Below are positions 61,302 to 64,000 of a DNA stretch of 64,000 nucleotides, piece by piece. The notes under the pieces are model-generated. The model worked only from the letters and a program-made list of their open reading frames with translations. It was not told where the DNA came from and made no database searches. The stretch lies in contig NZ_CP015103.1 of NCBI RefSeq assembly GCF_002214505.1, positions 1,364,001 to 1,428,000 on the forward strand. The letters run 5' to 3'. A program made the position numbers and the translations under genes. Every line of letters begins with the position of its first letter. Position 1 is the stretch's first letter. This DNA is from Thermococcus siculi (lineage in GTDB: Archaea; Methanobacteriota_B; Thermococci; Thermococcales; Thermococcaceae).

Positions 61302-62384
61302 ATGATGAAGGTTCAGAAGGGAGACGTCATAAGGCTTCACTACACCGGAAAGGTCAAGGAGACCGGTGAGATATTTGACACCACCCATGAGGATGTTGCC
61401 AAGGCCGCTGGAATTTACAATGAGAAGGGCATCTACGGCCCTGTTCCGATAGCCGTTGGCGCCGGCCACGTCCTCAACGGCCTCGACGAGCAGCTCGAGG
61501 GCCTCGAGGTCGGCGAGAAGTACGAGATAATCGTCCCGCCCGAGAAGGGCTTCGGAAAGCGCGATCCCAAGCTCATCAAGACTTTCACCCTGGGCCAGTT
61601 CAGGAGGCAGGGCATCTACCCGTTCCCGGGCATGCCCATCGAGATAGAGACCGAGAGCGGCAGGAAGCTCAAGGGCCGCGTTTTGACCGTCAGCGGAGGT
61701 AGGGTTAGGGTCGACTTCAACCACCCCTACGCGGGCAAGCACCTCGTTTACGAGGTTGAGGTCATTGAGAAGATAGAGGATCCGATAGAGAAGGTCAAGG
61801 CCCTCATCGAGCTTCGCATGCCGAACGTTGACAAGGAGAAGGTCATCATAGAGGTCGGCGAGAAGGACGTCACCGTTGACTTCGGCCAGCTCCTCGATGA
61901 GATCGACAAGAACACCCTCGTCCTCGGTGAGATACTCCTCGAGAGCGACCTCAAGTTCATTGGCTACGAGGAGATTACCTTCAAGCCGAGTGTTGAGGAG
62001 CTTCTCAAGCCACCCGAGGAGAAAGCCGAGGTCGTCGAGCTTGAGGAAGAGGTCAGCGAGCCTCTCGTCGAGAAGGCTGAGGAGACCCCAGAGGCCGAGA
62101 AGAAGGCAGAAGAGCCGGCCGAGGAGACCGAAGAGGCTCCCGAGGAGAAGACAGAGGAGCCAGAGGAAGTCTCCGAGGAGAAGGAAGAGACCAAGGAGAA
62201 GGCAGGAGAAGAGGCGAAGGCCGAAGAGGCCAAAGAGGAAACCGAGGAAAAGAAACCCAAGAAGAAGACCACGAGGAGGAGCACCAAGGGCAGGAAGACC
62301 AGGAGGACCACCACCAGAAAGACCACCAGCAAGAAGAAGACCAAGGCCGCCGAGGAGAAGAAGGAAGGGGCCAAGGAGGAGTGA
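61302..62384 (+). CDS. FKBP-type peptidyl-prolyl isomerase with long charged tail
   Basis: 360 aa. FKBP domain with inserted IF/flap domain (about 1-155: GDVIRLHYTGKVKETGEIFD, VPIAVGAGHVLNGLDEQLEGLEVGEKYEI, FGKRDPKLIKTF, VDFNHPYAGK). An extra alpha/beta domain (about 160-245) follows, then a Glu/Ala/Lys-rich acidic stretch (about 250-315) and a Lys/Arg/Thr tail of tandem KKTTRRST, RKTRRTTTRK-like repeats. Cytosolic chaperone and proline isomerase; the tail suggests nucleic-acid or ribosome contact. SD AGGAGGT precedes ATG 61302 (ATG 61305 possible). Confidence 0.92.
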   Translation: MMKVQKGDVIRLHYTGKVKETGEIFDTTHEDVAKAAGIYNEKGIYGPVPIAVGAGHVLNGLDEQLEGLEVGEKYEIIVPPEKGFGKRDPKLIKTFTLGQFRRQGIYPFPGMPIEIETESGRKLKGRVLTVSGGRVRVDFNHPYAGKHLVYEVEVIEKIEDPIEKVKALIELRMPNVDKEKVIIEVGEKDVTVDFGQLLDEIDKNTLVLGEILLESDLKFIGYEEITFKPSVEELLKPPEEKAEVVELEEEVSEPLVEKAEETPEAEKKAEEPAEETEEAPEEKTEEPEEVSEEKEETKEKAGEEAKAEEAKEETEEKKPKKKTTRRSTKGRKTRRTTTRKTTSKKKTKAAEEKKEGAKEE

Positions 62385-62418
62385 AAGGCTTTTATTCTTC
62401 TCCCCCTAACTTTTCCTC

Positions 62419-63021
62419 ATGAACGTCAGGCGCAACCCCTACCTCCTCTATGTCATTCTGCTCCCGCTGATCCTCGTGGTCAGGTACAGTGATGGGGGAC
62501 TCTTTCGGTGGGCCTTCTACAACCTGCTGTTCTACTTCGCCGTTCCCCTGGGCATCGCGACCCTTATGGGATTCAAAAGGAAAGAGCTGGCCGTCCAGAC
62601 CGGTAAAATCGGGGGGTATAAGTGGGCACTCATTCTGTTCATCGCCACCATTCCGCTGAGCATCTACGGTGCAACGATACCCGCCATGAAGGACTACTAC
62701 CCGATCTTTGAGTACTCCAGCTGGGGGGATTTCTTCGTCAAGGAACTCGCGGTCGGGGCCATAATGTTCGCCCACGAGGCGTTCTTCCGCGGTTTCCTGC
62801 TCTTCTCCCTCGCCAGAAGGAACGAGTGGCTAGCCATCCTGGCCCAGGATATACCCTACGCTCTGGCCCACATCGGCAAGCCGGGCATAGAGGTGCCCTA
62901 CTCCTTCGTGGCAGGGATAGTCTTCGCGAAGATTGACCTGAAGAGCGGGAGCTTCCTTCCCAGCTTCCTGCTCCACTGGCTTGGCTCGGTCCTCTTCGAT
63001 CTGCTCTGCGTTCTCCTCTGA
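62419..63021 (+). CDS. CPBP/CAAX-like intramembrane protein with variant active site
   Basis: 200 aa, about six hydrophobic helices. Residues FAHEAFFRGFLLFSLARR match the CPBP motif EExxxR, but the first Glu is His; ALAHIGKPG (second motif His) and SFLLHWLGSVLFDL (third motif) are present. The family includes CAAX prenyl endopeptidases and bacteriocin-immunity proteins. Catalysis is doubtful or altered. Start ATG 62419. Confidence 0.78.
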   Translation: MNVRRNPYLLYVILLPLILVVRYSDGGLFRWAFYNLLFYFAVPLGIATLMGFKRKELAVQTGKIGGYKWALILFIATIPLSIYGATIPAMKDYYPIFEYSSWGDFFVKELAVGAIMFAHEAFFRGFLLFSLARRNEWLAILAQDIPYALAHIGKPGIEVPYSFVAGIVFAKIDLKSGSFLPSFLLHWLGSVLFDLLCVLL

Positions 63022-63059
63022 CCGAAAGTCGTATTAACGTCCGGAACCCATTAAATGGT

Positions 63060-63812
63060 ATGTTCGGCTCCGGGGTGTATCTCAGAGGCCGCTACTGGGA
63101 GGTCGACCTCCTCCGCGGCATCGGCATAACCATGATGGTGGCATCGAACTTCGTCACTGACCTGTGGCTCTTCCTCGGCTATACTGGACATTACCTCTTC
63201 TGGCGCCTCTTCGCGATAGCGACCGCCTCGATATTCATCTTCACCTCCGGCCTCTCGCTGTGGATAAGCTACTCTCGGACGGTTAAAAGAAACCCCCGCC
63301 CCTACGGGAAGTATTTCAGGCGATTCCTCAAGCTCTTCGGCCTGGGGATGCTGATAACCGCCGTGACATACCTCCTCCCAGGCCAGATGACCATCCACTT
63401 TGGCATACTCCATTTCCTCGGCCTTGCGACACTCCTGGCGATTCCCTTCCACCGCTTTGGAAAATGGAACTTCCTCTGGGCCATCTTTTTTCTGCTGGCC
63501 TACCTTCCGCTGAAGAACCTCCACGACGGCCTTCTGCTCCTCCCGCTGGGAATAACTCCCGAAGGTTACTTCACTCCAGACTACTTCCCGGTATTCCCGT
63601 GGTTCGGCGTTTATCTCCTGGGAATGACCGCTGGTAGCGTTTTCTATCCCGACGGAAGTAGAAGACAGGATATTGACCTTCCAACGAATCCCCTGGTGAA
63701 CTTCATTGCCTTCGCGGGAAGGCACACTCTGCTGATATACCTAGTTCATCAGCCGATACTCGTAGGACTGTTGAGGCTGATTTACGGGCCGCTGCCGGGG
63801 CTTCCGGTCTAA
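63060..63812 (+). CDS. DUF1624/HGSNAT-like membrane acyltransferase family protein
   Basis: 250 aa with about seven helices. RYWEVDLLRGIGITMMVASNF at the start and FTSGLSLWISYSR are signatures of the heparan-alpha-glucosaminide N-acetyltransferase-like family (DUF1624); HTLLIYLVHQPILVGLL near the end is the acyltransferase-type last helix. Substrate unknown. ATG 63060 is near-leaderless: candidate TATA elements TATTAACG (63032-63039) and CATTAAATGG (63049-63058) disagree, so GTG 63075 is possible. Confidence 0.83.
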   Translation: MFGSGVYLRGRYWEVDLLRGIGITMMVASNFVTDLWLFLGYTGHYLFWRLFAIATASIFIFTSGLSLWISYSRTVKRNPRPYGKYFRRFLKLFGLGMLITAVTYLLPGQMTIHFGILHFLGLATLLAIPFHRFGKWNFLWAIFFLLAYLPLKNLHDGLLLLPLGITPEGYFTPDYFPVFPWFGVYLLGMTAGSVFYPDGSRRQDIDLPTNPLVNFIAFAGRHTLLIYLVHQPILVGLLRLIYGPLPGLPV

Positions 63813-63822
63813 GTACCGGCAC

Positions 63823-63856
63823 GGATCAATTAAAAAAATAGCGGGGCATAAGCCCC
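63823..63856 (-). terminator. Hairpin plus T-run terminator
   Basis: On the minus strand GGGGC-TTAT-GCCCC (63855-63842) is followed by GCTATTTTTTTAATTG, a classic stem-loop and T7 run ending the partial gene at the window edge. Confidence 0.6.
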
Positions 63857-63870
63857 TGGCTGATTTTAGC

Positions 63871-64000
63871 TCAGCCAAACGCCGCCTCAAGCTCCTCGTC
63901 GATTTCCTCAACCCCGGTCAGAAGGCTGACGCCGACCATGACGAGGGCAGAAACAACCGCCCCGCTCACGTAGATGTACTCCCAGTACGGGAAGTTCAGG
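63871..64000 (-). CDS. C-terminal end of a membrane protein (5' part outside window)
   Basis: The visible 42 residues read LNFPYWEYIYVSGAVVSALV, one hydrophobic helix and an acidic cytoplasmic tail VEEIDEELEAAFG. The pattern fits the last helix of a multi-helix transporter, but family and function cannot be decided from this piece. Confidence 0.6.
   Translation of the reverse strand, partial: LNFPYWEYIYVSGAVVSALVMVGVSLLTGVEEIDEELEAAFG

Noticed and set aside
1-64000. CRISPR arrays, tRNA or rRNA genes, insertion sequences
   Set aside because: No regularly spaced repeats, T-arm signatures, rRNA blocks, transposase motifs or terminal repeats with target duplications were seen.

Overview
The window is a gene-dense stretch of a hyperthermophilic archaeal chromosome, almost certainly Thermococcus or a close Thermococcales relative. 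The evidence is the start of a sulfhydrogenase beta subunit (hydB), a seven-gene 2-oxoacid:ferredoxin oxidoreductase cluster, an archaeosine radical-SAM enzyme (RaSEA), CTP-dependent riboflavin kinase, archaeal-type ProS, MetRS and CysRS, archaeal TATA boxes, leaderless or GGTGAT-type starts, and a CGP-CTERM surface protein. Genes are tightly packed with many ATGA/GTGA overlaps. Most starts were placed using a Shine-Dalgarno core (GGTGAT, GGTGG or GGAGG) 3-6 nt upstream.

Layout. 1-4.2 kb: truncated hydB, then a secreted beta-propeller co-transcribed with an ABC-2 exporter. 4.3-9.2 kb: a DUF2226-like protein, a tandem-duplicated substrate-binding lipoprotein, a membrane-anchored surface protein and an XRE-CBS regulator with a palindromic operator. 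9.28-10.5 kb: an H/ACA-like RNA, an EamA transporter and a C/D box sRNA. 10.5-20.8 kb: a second DUF2226-like protein, a DHH phosphoesterase, PRC-barrel, RibK, EndoV and translin genes, a second H/ACA RNA, SAM synthetase, a Fap7-type kinase, a phosphoesterase and an aminotransferase. 21-35 kb: two small unknowns, a carbamoyltransferase, ProS, a 2-hydroxyacid dehydrogenase, an M42 peptidase, VapBC, two TauE-type transporters, a secreted helical protein next to a transmembrane winged-helix regulator, and MetRS. 35.2-40 kb (accessory): an AT-rich orphan with A8 runs, two convergent AAA-ATPase/nuclease-like genes and a PIN toxin module. 40-46.9 kb: a PTPS-family enzyme, a DUF192 protein and the oxidoreductase cluster, with a HEPN/MNT toxin-antitoxin pair embedded between KGOR beta and gamma. 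47-64 kb: RaSEA, SurE, FtsY, a CGP-CTERM propeller/PEGA surface protein, a C/D sRNA, a complete BMP-type nucleoside importer, an orphan metal-binding SBP, a phosphoribosyltransferase, CysRS, an FKBP with a highly charged tail, a CPBP membrane protein, a DUF1624 acyltransferase-like protein and the end of a membrane protein.

Most of the window is core metabolism, translation and RNA modification. The most interesting signals are the toxin-antitoxin pair translationally nested inside an essential-looking redox operon, four guide-RNA genes not covered by any ORF, palindromes laid over the start codons of two convergent ATPase genes, and the compositionally foreign orphan at 35.2 kb. No CRISPR array, tRNA, rRNA or insertion sequence was seen.
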